Shown in pieces: positions 23,612 through 35,716 of a DNA stretch of 64,000 bases. The stretch is taken from assembly GCA_002633025.1 (NCBI GenBank), contig NMRB01001548.1, forward strand, positions 69,078-133,077, read 5' to 3'. A model generated the notes under the pieces. That model had not been told where the DNA came from. It worked only from the letters and a program-made list of their open reading frames with translations, and made no database searches. A program made the position numbers and the translations under genes. Source of the stretch: Notospermus geniculatus. Taxonomy: Eukaryota; Nemertea; Pilidiophora; Heteronemertea; Lineidae. Position 1 is the stretch's first letter; every line of letters starts with the position of its first letter.

Positions 23612-25152
23612 GGTCAAAATTCAGCAAACTTAGCACCCGAATATCCGATACAAAAAATGGGATAAATCCACAAAGAATCCTTTGTAATGAACTATCCGTG
23701 AGTATTCTGTTGGTTGCACTGCGTAGCTTTCACCTGGCTTGAATTGATTCAACGCAAGAGGAGAACAAGAGCAGAAGCCATGAGCGGATAGACAAGTGTT
23801 GAACGCAGCGCTCAATCCCAGGGTCCCGTACACATCAATATCCAACGCTGCCTGCTGGTAGCCCGGATGAAAACCAATAGCGGTGGTGTGCGCTAGCTAT
23901 GTAATGAATGCTACGGCCAGGATGCCTTGAGTCGAGGATTCTGTCCACTCAGAAAAGATGGGAGTTGATGCTTTAGGTTCCCTTTTCCACACTCACTGTA
24001 ACGTTACTTCAGCCACTGAGCAATGCGTTGGTTGCAGCTTTGTTTTGAAGAGAAGTGTCTACATATACTTCAATCAATGTTTGTGTGCACTCTCTCAACC
24101 ATGAGACGGTATCATCAGGATGGGTGGGCAGCACTAATTGACACAACATTATCATGGTACATCTCATCTGTCCAGGATTTCTACAACATCACTCGGTCCA
24201 GATCAGTAACTTTTAGATTGTGGCTTCTGGTCCACACTTCTCAAAGGGAACAATGGCCATGCTGTGGTGGTCCGAGTTTTTTCCAAGTCCAGCTGAAGAA
24301 GCAGGTCCCAACATCTTGTTGGGAACTTCAGGTTGCATGCTCACTCAGGTTACAACCCGACTACAGCTTGATTTCACGTTAACAATTCAAACTATGTCAT
24401 TCAAAAGGGCCAATTAACGAAATACAAAGTCCCCTCATATCATTTTCTCTCCCGCTTTGTGTCATTACCAATCAAGAGAAATAGCAGAGAACAAAACACA
24501 TCTCTGGCTCGACCTTCGAGTTGAGTTGGCCGATTGTTTATATTTCGGATATATTAGCCTTGAATGGCCCTAATCATTACTCATTAAGATATTTTTACAA
24601 TCCTTTGTTCCATTCCCTTGCCATAGTATTTTTGCACAACTTGTACGTGCAGCCCGTACGTGCATGCCAGGTGCCAGCCCATCATGCCTTCTGCGGTTTT
24701 GAGTACGTGTTTGGCCTTGGTCTTTCTCCAGGGGAAGCTAGAAGATGTTGGGCCTGCACTCGGCCGAAGAGTAGGGCCTAATCGGCCATGACGACCGACT
24801 TCACTCGATGTAACGACAAATTCGTATTTTTGGGTCACCAAAGACACGGCAAACCAGCAGGTTCATGCCGATCATCGATCACGACCCTGCTGCATCTATA
24901 ATTGCAGAAATATATTACTTTACCGGCATGGTATATTTCAGATATTGCTATTGGTAGCGTTGATTCCATTAGCTTCCTCTAAACCATTTCCAAAGGGACT
25001 GGCGACTAATGACACGAAGTTAATGAATTCGATCAGCAGATAGAACACGATATAGATTGCCCGCCCCCTCCCCCCGGGGCCCCCTCCCAGGGCAGGCGAG
25101 GAGCGAGGATGTACGTCTGACCAGCAGTGTCCAGGGAAGTCCCTGGGTCTAA
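23612..25152. other. 5' flank of the M6/PLP-like gene, no second gene seen
   Basis: The first 300 bp upstream of the start codon is the likely 5' UTR or promoter. On the minus strand an inverted CCAAT box (ATTGG within CTATTGGTTT) occurs near 23872-23883. No TATA box was identified and no exon-like ORF stands out. Confidence 0.4.
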
Positions 25153-25296
25153 TGGGAGATTTACTGCCGTTAGAGGCCGCCTCTTAGCGGTCCTAACGTC
25201 ACAAATTTGACATCACAGACAAGCCTTGCCTCCACGTCATTATGGATGACGTTGTGGCAAGTGGTGGTGGCCACTTACGGCAACAAAAGACTCCCA
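25153..25296. mobile_element. MITE family 1, copy 4
   Basis: GGGAGATTTACTGCCGTTAG at the left and CGGCAACAAAAGACTCCC at the right. The right half is internally deleted. Confidence 0.8.
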
Positions 25297-27360
25297 TTGG
25301 TGAGACTGCAGGTGTAGTCAAACACACTCACGACGTCCCCCGGACTAGCGAGCGCCAAACGTAGGGGCAGCTCTTTGTTTCCAAACTCCGCGGCGTAGAG
25401 ATTATACTCAAATTTAGTTTAAAGCCTATATCCTTTTCTGTTCATAATGAAATTATTTCTGTAGCTATCTTGTCTTGTCCCTGTATAATCTTGTGTACGT
25501 CCTTTAATCACTGTAATAACTGCAATACATGTATATCACTTTCAAAACTTGTATATTCTCATGTATATATTATATGCACATATATACTCTCCTAGCACAC
25601 TAGAGTTTACTGGTACTATACCACAGACAGATCCAGTAACTCTTGACTCCTTCTTTTTCTTTCCTCTATCTACACCACCGCACTGTTTATTGTGTCTCTT
25701 CCAATATGATGTACCAGTTATCATACGGATTCAATAAACATATTTGGAATTTGGAATTTGTAAAGTGCCATGAGTGCACATGCAAGTACAGGCGACTTGC
25801 ATGAGTTGTGCGTTGATGCAGCACTGCTTGTCCACTATTGAAAGAAACTTCCACCGTAACGTCCGATGGTAGGGAAATATCGTCACATAACGATCCATTA
25901 GATTCCATTATTATGAACCCCAGTGTAGACCAACTACCAAGGGGTATCAATCCACCCGTAATGCCCATCAATTCTTTGTCGTTCTCATTGATTCTTGGTC
26001 TCACATGAGAAAGATGGTTATTACCCTTGGAAAATAGCTGATTTTATTACATCAGGTTCAGGATGGTCATTGCACCAGGCCATGAAACCGTCAGCCGCTA
26101 GCATTCTCCAATCTCTTCGCCTTGTTTCATTTCGTAGGTCAAACCTATATATAGCCCTACAAGCCTTGTTCAAATTTGGCCACTCACTACATGTCCTGCA
26201 AAAAATACAGATGTGCATATCGTATATCACAATAATGCTCGGCATTTGTAGAACAGACATCTGTCACTTTATAACAAATTGCTGCTGTATAATATATAAA
26301 TGTACAAGTAATTTCAACTGGCCTAAATAGGTCTGCGTGTTTTTTTGCTTCAGTGACATTTTTTTTCTCGACCAACCAACAGTATCATTGTACTTTCTGC
26401 ATACCGGGGTAAAATCTGCGAATGTTCCCCGTTTTTCAGTGTTTCCTTCTTTATGTTGGGAACGTAATGACATAATAGACAGCTAGAGATACGATGGCTG
26501 TTGAATAGAGCAGTACAATCAGGGGGAACATTCACATACGGAAACACTGATAGGTGTTACACCTGCCGACCAGCATCACCTGTTTTTTCTGGACCCCGCC
26601 TCGTTGAAAACTCGCGGGTGTCCTGACCCGTCCATGCGATCCGTATTATTCAGCTCACCACACCAGCGTCGAGTGAACATCACTCTGCCTCTCTACCTGT
26701 TAATCATCGACCGTTCATCCTCACCAGGAGCTGCATTGTACATAATGAACAATGTACAGAGCCAGGGTTTCTATAGACAAGGAATGACATGCATATTTCA
26801 CCATGTTTTTGTTGGTTGCCCTTCACAACAATCGGGCATTTGCAAGATGGCGGCCATGGAGAAACTGGTTTATGATAACTGCGGCTGAAATGCACAGAAT
26901 GTTGCGGACTCATCATTAATTTGTACGTGTATATTTCAACATGCACTTGTTTCTGAAGGGAAGATAGTACATGTACCTACAGATGAAATGTAGGAACAGC
27001 CTAATGTAGGAATTCTTTATCAAGAACTAACGCATCGCAGCCAGACATGTATAAAAGAGGACTGCACTGGGATACCCCAGCCTAGATGGTCGCGGCTATT
27101 AGGGAAATTGTCCATTTATCAACGACCACGTATTACAGATATCGTAGCCATGTAGCCTTTATCATTATCTACCATAGAACATATCTTCGGGGCGGCTATT
27201 TGGGCTTTCATTACCATGATGAATGGACAATATCGTATTATATATATTGTTCAGCTGTCTGCCCCTCGCTGAAGAGACTTTTTATATGAGATGAATTATC
27301 TTTCTCGTTGGCCTTCCGACTTGCTGATGTATCGTTTTCTGAGCCAATGGAGCTTCTTTA
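25297..27360. other. Intergenic, nothing recognised
   Basis: AT-rich sequence with short chance ORFs on both strands. No exon pairs, RNA gene or repeat family member was identified. Confidence 0.5.
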
Positions 27361-27563
27361 CTGACGGTATAACGGTCACGCGACTGCAAAATGTCGGCCA
27401 TGTTGGCCATCAAATGGCCGGCGACGACGTCAAACTGTCAGGTCATGATATTTTGACGTCAGAGTTTGTGTGTTGACGCTGTGTTCATGCCGTGACGTCG
27501 CTTGACGTTTTGACGGCCAAGATGGCGGCATCCTTTTGTCGTCATGGAAATGTGACGTCATGT
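27361..27563 (-). mobile_element. MITE family 2, copy B
   Basis: Inverted relative of 9290-9488. It ends in ATGGAAATGTGACGTCATG and includes GTTGACGCTGTGTTCATG. Confidence 0.8.
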
Positions 27564-29298
27564 GAAAACGCTATAGCAGAAGACCACATGATCGGTGATC
27601 TTCTTTGGGGGGGGGGCACGGTGGGTGATGGGGGGATCAACTTGTCCCACCGTGGAATGAAGCCATGCATGACGTCTCGGATATTGAACAAGCCTCACTC
27701 TGATCTCATTATTCCTCACGCGTTCGTTTAAGACTCTGTAACACACTCTATATCGGTCGCAGACATTCTAATCTCATCACGGTATAAACCTGGATTACCC
27801 AGGCTTCGCTCACCGACGAATGAAACTTAATTTGCGGCGATATTGACATTTCCGAAGTTGCATTTCTAGTGTAAGCTACAAGTGTCTGTACACGAGACGT
27901 GGAGAGGTTGGAAAAAGATTCAAATTAGTCCTCAATTAGTATGCATGAAGATTGGGTGTCGACGGTGGTGTATTAGATTAAAGAAATATTTGCAATTATT
28001 TCCTAGTATGTATCAATCCTTATGTGTTAGGGGAAGGGAGATTCTATTGAGTTGATGTCGTAACATTCAGGCATACTTCATGTGAATGATATTCCCGGCC
28101 CACCAAGCCGGCCGTAAACAACTACCGGCAATGAATATAAAGAAAGCCGGTCTCCTCCGTCTTGCCTTACTGAAAAAGTAACTTAAGGAGAAATTTGCAT
28201 TTAGAACCTGGATCAGAGGCACTTATCTTCACAAAAACAAAGGATTTTGTTGTGGAAGAGATGAGCAGGACTGGCTGCGATTGAATTTGAGATTTGCAGG
28301 AGAACCATCGGCCAAGTCAAGTTCAAATGATGCAGGAAACGGCCTTAGCAAACCGTCTCCTAAAGAACGGTAAGACACATACCTGTAAATTGAGAAGGGA
28401 TCGAGAATTCATTAAGAATGCAAAGCACCTCTGCATATGGCGAATGCTACATGTAAGATCAGATTTAATCTATAAAGTGGGATTCTACATAGCACGTGAG
28501 CAATGAAATAACACACAAGAGGTACAGTACGTACAAACACAGAGTTCTAAGAAGGACAAAAAGTCGTCTTCATTGTAAAAGTATAAAACTATAGCCTGCA
28601 CGGCACATCATCATACATGCATGTTAGAAAAGAATGTTGGATAAAGGAGAGATCCAGGGTGAGATCAGTAAAGAAAGATTATCCAAATGGCCTATTACAA
28701 ACGTCTAGCCGTCATTTTCCCAGGCCTGTTGAAACTCCAGGTAGAACAGGAGAAATACCTTCAATGGAGCATCCTTTGAAGCTTTTGAAAGCTCTCAAAT
28801 TTGACGTTAGACGTTCCCAGGGACCTTTTGCTCAGTTTCACCGACATCGTCTCGTGCTGTTGCACCGTTTCTCTTTTGCAAATCATTTGTAGCTTTTCTT
28901 GAACTCATTCACTGCTATATTGTGTTTACTCTGGAGCTCCTTTATGTGCTTGCCGCAGGTTTCCGTCGGGAGTACTTAGGTTAACTCACGTTACCCTCGA
29001 GAACCAGACCTGATAAGGTCATCAAATGAATTTCACCCGACTCGAGCTATTCTCAGAACACGTAGGCTACTATTTATTATTAGGTAACTGAGTAATGTTG
29101 ACTGCACGTCTTGTATGTTTCGTCCTGAAAGTGATATGCCAAACCCTCATCGTAATGGGTTAATTTCATTGTTTTATGATCCGGCTGCTCACAGCGGTGT
29201 GGTCGGCTCATAAAATGTAAGAGATTATCTGCACAATGACTCCTGATGTAACGTCCAGCGTTGCTATGTACGGTACGTTATCTGCTGATTATTGTTGT
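27564..29298. other. Intergenic, nothing recognised
   Basis: Contains a G-run near 27606 and unremarkable sequence. ORFs of 60-91 codons here lack family features. Confidence 0.5.
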
Positions 29299-29410
29299 AC
29301 TATTCATCGTTTCCACGACGTAATATCGTTCTGTTGGGTTGCACGTTTTGCCCCCGGCTTTACGTCATGATGGCGACGTCAGTAATGGCGGACATTGTTG
29401 AAGTTACGTC
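29299..29410 (+). repeat. Dispersed repeat family 4, copy A
   Basis: Shares TATTCATCGTTT, TCGTTCTGTTGGGTTG and ATGGCGGACATTGTTGAAGT with 53898-54045. Confidence 0.75.
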
Positions 29411-30811
29411 CTGCATCGATCAGGACGTCAAATCGAACGTCTCACGACCTTCTTGACTTCCGACTTCGACATATCGACAGCTCGACTGTCTAACATCTCA
29501 ATATTCAATTGAAGGAGTCCTGTCGCCTCCTACTTCATGACATCTGCTCGTTAAAGATCGATTCTTGAAATCAGCTAATTGCTATACTCCATCTCAAAAG
29601 TTGATGATGAGCCAAATGATGCTTCAGTCTGATAACATTCCTTTTCTCTTTTTCCTGTTTCCTTTGTGTTGGTGGATAAACAACTTCCATACATCACATA
29701 TCATCCAAATACAGCTCGACTCAAATACTTCTTGTCAATAAAAGGTTTTATATTCTTTTCAACTGTGGCTGTATATCGGAGAGGCTTCTTGTAAACCATA
29801 TCTTCTCTAATGTAGGCGTAAAAGGCAAACCCAAATATAGTAATATCAAGCTGATTTGAGAGTGCTTGAGAGCAATAACGGTAGGAGTCAAGTGAGGTTG
29901 TTAGCAACGAGAGCGAGGCGAATTAGGACGAATGCATAAAGGAAACTTGTAATTGGATGATTGCTACAAATTGACAAACAGCGAGTGTAATAATGGATGT
30001 AATGTCTACAACAAAATAACAGCTAATCGCTCCATTAACCTTCCCTTATCCGAAAATAGTGCTTTAACCCCTCCTTACACAAACAAGTGAATAATACATA
30101 TCATAGGTTTCTGTAATTTGCTGCGAGCGGAATGGTCTGCACACCTCCCAGAAGAAGTACCAATCCCATTGCTCCATGCAATAGAAAAAGTCCAATAGAA
30201 ACACAACAGAAATCCGGCCAAGGTATGATTGTAAACCCTTCCAGGTCCCTCCCTGACGTCACATGTTAGTGTATTCAAACCTTAATAGAGGGCGCATGAT
30301 GATTCTTCATCAGTGAATATCTACATGTACTAATGAAACAATCATAGTTGCATTGAATGCCACGTACCCTAAAAGGTCACAGGAAATAAGGCGGAACACA
30401 TTCGGAAGATGGCCCACCCACAAGTTATGACAGCAAAAACGAGTGATGATAATTTATTGTGATAATCAACGAGATTGGCTGGGTATGTTTTCCAGTTAGT
30501 TGATTAGTGAGATATGCTAACACTGTGCAATTAGTTGCTGAGACCGTGCATTAGTCAATGAAGTAGCGATGAGCGCCTAGTGTGTATCGACCGAATCAGG
30601 TACGAATTCCACCAGGAAGATAACAATCAATAAACATATCTACTGCCATTAATGCATTTAATGTCGCCCTGTCTCCAACCTACTAGCACATGCAAACTAG
30701 TACATGTTATGATGCATGCAGAGATGCTATCCGGTGGCTATTTCGCTTGACGAAACTGGCTACAGTTTATCATTTGTGAGGACCATCTCAAGAGGTGATT
30801 AGCTAATAATA
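29411..30811. other. Intergenic, nothing recognised
   Basis: AT-rich sequence without recognised exons or repeats. Confidence 0.5.
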
Positions 30812-30857
30812 ATAATAATGTGAGTTCTTATATAGCGCATTTCCATTTGAACTGCTC
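30812..30857 (-). repeat. SINE/LINE-like 3' tail
   Basis: A (TAA)n run followed by TGTGAGTTCTTATATAGCGC. From memory, a microsatellite tail next to a TATATAGCGC/GCGCTTTACA motif is common at retroposon 3' ends in marine animals. The body of the element is not seen. Confidence 0.5.
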
Positions 30858-31016
30858 AATGCGCTTTACATTAGTTCGTTATAGATGAGCTTCAATGCGC
30901 TTTACATTAGTTCGTTATAGATGAGTTTCAATGCGCTTTACATTAGTTCGTTATAGATGAGTTTCATTGCGCTTTACATTAGTTCGTTATAGATGAGTTT
31001 CAATGCGCTTTACATT
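30858..31016 (+). repeat. 36-bp tandem repeat, 4.4 units
   Basis: Units start at 30858, 30894, 30930 and 30966, followed by a 15-bp partial unit. Each begins A(A/T)TGCGCTTTACATTAGTTC and they differ by at most one base. The repeat grew out of the GCGCTTTACA part of the preceding retroposon-like tail. Confidence 0.92.
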
Positions 31017-31017
31017 A

Positions 31018-31173
31018 GACGAGTTTCGCTAGCAGCCATCTTGCCAAAATTAGGTCATCACCATGGGGATTCTCTTCCAGAGTGACAGATGATTGGTTCT
31101 CCCATCCCCCAGTGGGGGAAATCACCATGACGATGACCTAATTTTGACAAAATGGCTGCTAGTGAAGTTCGTC
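31018..31173. mobile_element. TA-flanked hairpin MITE, 156 bp
   Basis: GACGAGTTTCGCTAGCAGCC and its near-complement GGCTGCTAGTGAAGTTCGTC form arms of about 40 bp. TA flanks both sides (31016-31017, 31174-31175). Confidence 0.82.
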
Positions 31174-32397
31174 TAGGCACCGCCAGGGTGTCAACATTCC
31201 TTCCATGAAACCGTACATTTTTGGGTGTTGATGTTCAAAATATGGTCAATAAAGGAAGATACGTAGGCCTATATCAAAACGCTACGTTTATTCGACGTGT
31301 AAAGCATAAGACCGCAACCATCTCATGGAACATCTGTGGGCTTAAATGAAATAAAAGAGACATGCCTGCTGTCATATAAACCCCACCTGAAACCTGAAGC
31401 AGAACTATTCTTAACAGAAAAAGAAAGAGCTCGGAGCAAAGACATCGTATCTCTCAAAAGGATTATCTGACATAAGAGATATATCCCCGGTAAACATTGG
31501 GTCACATCATTCTATAATGCGATGGCTCTATCCTTTATATAAGGATAACAAAAGAAGTCATCTTCCTTTGCTTTGTGCCCTGCTCATGTCAAAGGTTGCT
31601 CCTTCCCTTCAGTCATTAGCTTGTTCCCTGCAGAAGTCGTGTAGTAGCGTGGACTAGTTATGAAAGCAGTCGCTAAAGTTGATGGTGCGCCATTTGTTCA
31701 TACGGTCTTTATCATGAGAATGAAAATCTAAGGTGGGCAAAGCAGGCCTAAGAGTGAGTGTAAGATTTGAGAAGTGGAATATGAAAAGTATGGGCATCTT
31801 TTGCTGGTTGGTGGACTCCGTTGCAGCCTCAGTCTACCAATGTGGAGATGGATTGTCGTTCACAACAGAGAACTCAACATTGCCGAAGAACAATTAGAGT
31901 GGTATCTGATACTAACTCGGCTAATTTGCCACCATGGAGTATGACAGTCAGATCTATGTAGGACAAAACGAACCATTCTAATAGTCCATATCACGAAATA
32001 GATCTATTACATTTATTATTATCATTCAACAAGCAACATACTGCGGGGAAAACATAAAATTATTCATCCATATTGACTGTTATGTTGTGTTGGTGTAATA
32101 TCGTTTGCTGCTGTGCAAACATTAGGAAACTACTGGAATGCATAGCACTTTCTCAAACTCGGCGTTTGGGTGCAATGAAACTGCTTGTTTGCAGTGAGTT
32201 TGTGCTGTTTGGTATATCGCTCTTTTTTTCTCTGTCGGTCAGGCGAAGTCAAAATCAAGAACGAATCGTTCACGACCTTCATCTTCTAACCATAACGAGA
32301 CACCCTGATGGTCAAACTATTCAATGTTGACCTACTCAGATAATTACAAGTACAAAATCGCAAGGTTTTTCTGAATTCTTCTCCGAGGCCGTATTTT
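31174..32397. other. Intergenic, nothing recognised
   Basis: No exon-like ORF or repeat family member identified up to the start of the R1 direct repeat. Confidence 0.5.
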
Positions 32398-32649
32398 ACC
32401 CTAAATCCAATCCATGTCACCATCCACAGTCGGAGGAATTACCGATCTTCTCATCAATCTCAAGCAAAGATTGAAGAGAAATCCCGTCAGTGCAGCTCCT
32501 CGATGGTGTCCCATCTTTGTGATGGTGATCGTGTAAGTATTCTAGCCTCCTGAGGCAAGATGCACTCCCAATACATATCAGTACACAATTCAATTACGAG
32601 TGCGATCATGTTGACTGATTAACATTGCCACATACAAGGAAGCGTTAGC

Positions 32650-32912
32650 CACGTCTTGAGGCGCTGGGCCATCCGGTCTTTCCACGTCTTGAGGCTCTGG
32701 GCCATCCGGTCTTTCCACGTCTTGAGGCTCTGGGCCATCCGGTCTTTCCACGTCTTGTGGCTCTGGGCCATCCGGTNTTCCACGTCTTGAGGCTCTGGGC
32801 CATCCGGTCTTTCCAAGTCTTGAGGCGCTGAGCCATCCGGTCTTTCCACGTCTTGAGGCGCTGGGCCATCCGGTCTTTCCACGTCTTGAGGCTCTGGGCC
32901 ATCCGGTCTTTC
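32650..32912 (+). repeat. 33-bp minisatellite, 8 units (R1)
   Basis: The unit begins CACGTCTTGAGGCTCTGGGC. Seven units are 33 bp. The fourth is 32 bp and contains the ambiguous base at 32777. Since 33 is a multiple of three, it reads as 11-residue peptide repeats on the minus strand, but the 32-bp unit shifts the frame. Confidence 0.93.
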
Positions 32913-33695
32913 GACCTCTTTAGCATTGAGTAGGGAAACCTAATTTTGGGCAGCAGCGTCAAGAATTGGAAATTCAATTACATATACTGGTGAAATATAT
33001 CAAGCTGGTGAGAGAGGGCAGCGGGATTCGTTCGCAAGGATTGTGCTCAAGTATTATGTGGGGAAGAGAAAGGCAGTTGTTTTCCAGAAGTGAGTTGTTT
33101 CGTGGCATGGTAACATCCGCTGAATGGTAATTCTTGATACAGAAAGGGATTTCTTTCGTCTTATTTCGTCCCAGTTTACCATGCAGTAGACTTGATGAAA
33201 CCCATGAAGTACAAGCATTGCTCTCGTAGAATTTTCACTTTCAATGGTGTCAATGTTTGATTTTCTAAGTTTCCCTAAACGAATTAGGTTTCATTGTTTT
33301 TGCCTCATTTTCGCAGATTCTAGAGGGAAATCTTCTCATTACTCTATTAAGCATTAATTACTAGATCACATCCATCTCTTGAGATTAATTAGGTGCCATC
33401 TCTCCGCCTGGTAATTCCTGGACGTATCCGCTAATAACTTAATCAAGATGGTGATGTGTTTGAGAATGTATTGATACGACAATTCCCATGTGGTTGTTTC
33501 TGTGGTCTGTTTAGGTCGAGTGTGACCGAATGGGCAAATCATAACTGTTGGTTCTCCTGCATGTCTGCATGTCAGAAAACACAGACACCTACAAGCCAGA
33601 AATCACAATGGCTCCCAGAACCACAGAAGCTCCTCCATGAGTACAGACTGACAGTCTTGCTAGCCAGGGCCGACCGCCACGAAACTCCGACAGCA

Positions 33696-33745
33696 CTAAC
33701 AGTGCCTTTTACCATTACAGCATTTCTCTGTTGTTAGGCACTGTT
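33696..33745. repeat. 50-bp hairpin present only in R1
   Basis: TAACAGTGCCT and its complement AGGCACTGTTA bound this segment. R2 has simply CACTAAAGCC at the equivalent place, so it is an insertion or excision difference. Confidence 0.6.
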
Positions 33746-33749
33746 AAGC

Positions 33750-34100
33750 CTATAGGTCACATATCCACCGGGCCCCGTACGATTTTCCCCAGCCGGCGGG
33801 TTGCCGTGGATTTCAGAGACCGTACGGGTCCATTACGATTTTCATGTCTACGGTGTGTGTGGTCACATATTCTACTGCGCCCGGCGGTGCCCGGTGAAAA
33901 TTGGTGGAGAGTAATCGCAAGACGCCCGTCACAATCCATAAAGGTGCCGGCCGGATACCGTGTGGTAAGCTTCCGGGCTCCGTCCGATGAACAGATGCGC
34001 CACAAGGCGCCCGGTTGGGGCCCGGCCGGGGTACTCATGTCGCCCGGCCGGGTGCCGTGCGGCACCCCTGAGAACCGCAAGGCGCCCGTCAAACTTTTTT
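33750..34100. mobile_element. GC-rich repeat element (R1 copy)
   Basis: Begins AGGTCACATATCCACCGGGC, is much richer in G+C than its surroundings and has many CCGG/GGCC blocks. Related copies lie at 41311-41572 and 52666-52890. The last shows imperfect inverted ends, so this is probably a TIR element. The chance ORFs on both strands are by-products of GC richness. Confidence 0.65.
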
Positions 34101-34822
34101 CACGAGAATTGGTAGAAAAAATCGTGCGAAGGATGTAAATTGCAAACTATTTGATGGTTTGATGGCAGGAGGGCATTATGAACTGAAGGAACGCCAGTCT
34201 GTGGTTTTAATGAAACTCTGTGTTGTATACAACAGCCTCCTTACGATTCTTCAAACTCTCAACGCCTTCCTGTGTTCCCTGCAATCGATGTCTCTGAAGT
34301 GGTACAAGACCAAGAGACACTTTCACTCTCTTTAAATCACATCGGCCGAGATCACTGTAAACACAATCTGACATGTGTCTCTGCATCAGAGAAGACCAAA
34401 AGAAAAGGCTTATGCTAAAATAGTCAATCCTATCCAGGATTCTGAGCTATCCCTGGATTATATCGAAGATATGGTTTCTTTATTGCTTATTGCCTACGTG
34501 ATTCTCAAGAGTGGAACACTGTAGCTTTGATGAACTGTATATGAAGTTAGTGCAGGGGACCAGGGGACGTACAGTGACTGAGCCGGGGATAGTATTAGTT
34601 TTAGGAGTGGTCAATTTGCGATATGAACTGATGGTATTTGAAAACAAACAAGTGGTTTCTTTCATTGAACTGAATGAGAATTTGGTGGTCCATGTGTTTG
34701 GTATGAAGTGATATGAGACAAATAAATAGCCAAATCTGTGTTTATTGGTCAATGGTTGTCGTGTATCTGGATCTAACACTCATGCATAAGGTAGAGTGAT
34801 CTTCGCCATGTCTGCCTCACCA

Positions 34823-34999
34823 GGAAGACTTTACTTTACTGCCGTTAGATGCCACCACCGGCACTGAGCGGTCCTAGAAGGTCACGAAATTTGAAGTCAA
34901 AGAGAAGAAGTGCACGCCACGACGTCATCCATAACGAAGAAGACACCATGGCTTACGTCTGACGGCAATAGGCGGCCTGTAACAGCAGTGATGTCTCCC
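34823..34999. mobile_element. MITE family 1, copy 5 (in R1)
   Basis: Diverged copy: GACTTTACTTTACTGCCGTT at the left, GTGATGTCTCCCAT at the right. Confidence 0.75.
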
Positions 35000-35386
35000 A
35001 TTGTCAGGAAGACAAAAGAGACTCATTCTCACCTCAACGGGACACAGCTCTTCCCCAATAATCACCAGCAACAGCAACAGCCACCATAGTGCTGATCGTC
35101 GAGTTATTGGTAGAAACATTAGTTTGATCTATCGTCCGCTACCATCCAGTTAATGTCCATAACTCCGCTGAGAATGGGCGCTTGGCTAAGGATAGCCATG
35201 GATCTTACTGTGTTAGCGCATGATGAATTTTGTTAATGGTCTGTCCTGGTGGCTGTGTCTGCTGGGTGCCCGGAATATTCATCTGCCCGTAATATGAAGC
35301 CGCATATCTGAACTTTCAATTTAAAGAGTAGACAAGGCAAAGAGAAGGGTCCCAATGAAGAACTTGTAGAACTACGGCTACTAGGA

Positions 35387-35548
35387 GGCGCTGTGAGCGG
35401 TTCTAACCTTTTAACGACGTCTTTCCGTGTTGCACTGCGTCAAGGACGTCGTGACGTGACGTCACTACGTTGCTTTGCTCTGTTTTTGACGTCTTCGGTA
35501 CAACCGCTCACCGCGCCGCCGGGATAAAAAGTTATGCGGGTTCCCAAT
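35387..35548 (+). mobile_element. MITE family 3, copy 2 (in R1)
   Basis: Terminal inverted repeats GGCGCTGTGAGCGGTT / AACCGCTCACCGCGCC. The inside has GACGTC motifs. Confidence 0.85.
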
Positions 35549-35716
35549 TGAATCAAGGCGAGTGCCCATTGCCATCTTTTTCACGTAAGTCCCCGAGCGA
35601 TTGCTCAACGTGCAGTTTCATAGCTGACAACCATAAAATCTCAAGACTAGAAATTAGCAGTCATTTCCTTGGTAAAATGGCGCAATCAATCAGAGAACTA
35701 AGGGCAAAATTGAATA

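Larger units (their letters stand above)
32398..35716 (+). repeat. Long direct repeat R1 (3.3 kb)
   Basis: The same sequence recurs at 39911-43195 in the same orientation. By eye it differs by about 10 bases over 640 bp of aligned unique sequence. R1 starts at ACCCTAAATCCAATCC and ends at GGGCAAAATTGAAT, where it abuts the cut DNA polymerase gene. It carries a 33-bp minisatellite, a GC-rich element, and MITEs of families 1 and 3. Compared with R2 it has three more minisatellite units, a 50-bp hairpin at 33696-33745 and about 95 bp near 33976-34070. It lacks the 184-bp Polinton-type MITE. No gene seen. Confidence 0.93.

Noticed and set aside
30858-31016. CRISPR-like arrays (36-bp, 33-bp and 20-bp repeats)
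   Set aside because: Units are contiguous with no unique spacers, and the context is eukaryotic.
32619-32977. Repetitive 11-residue proteins encoded by the 33-bp minisatellite
   Set aside because: The frame is broken by the 32-bp unit and the ambiguous base, unit number differs between copies, and several frames are open at once.
33731-34138. 135-codon and 111-codon ORFs on opposite strands
   Set aside because: Both lie in the GC-rich repeat element, where stop codons are rare by composition, and the R2 copy has a deletion that disrupts them.
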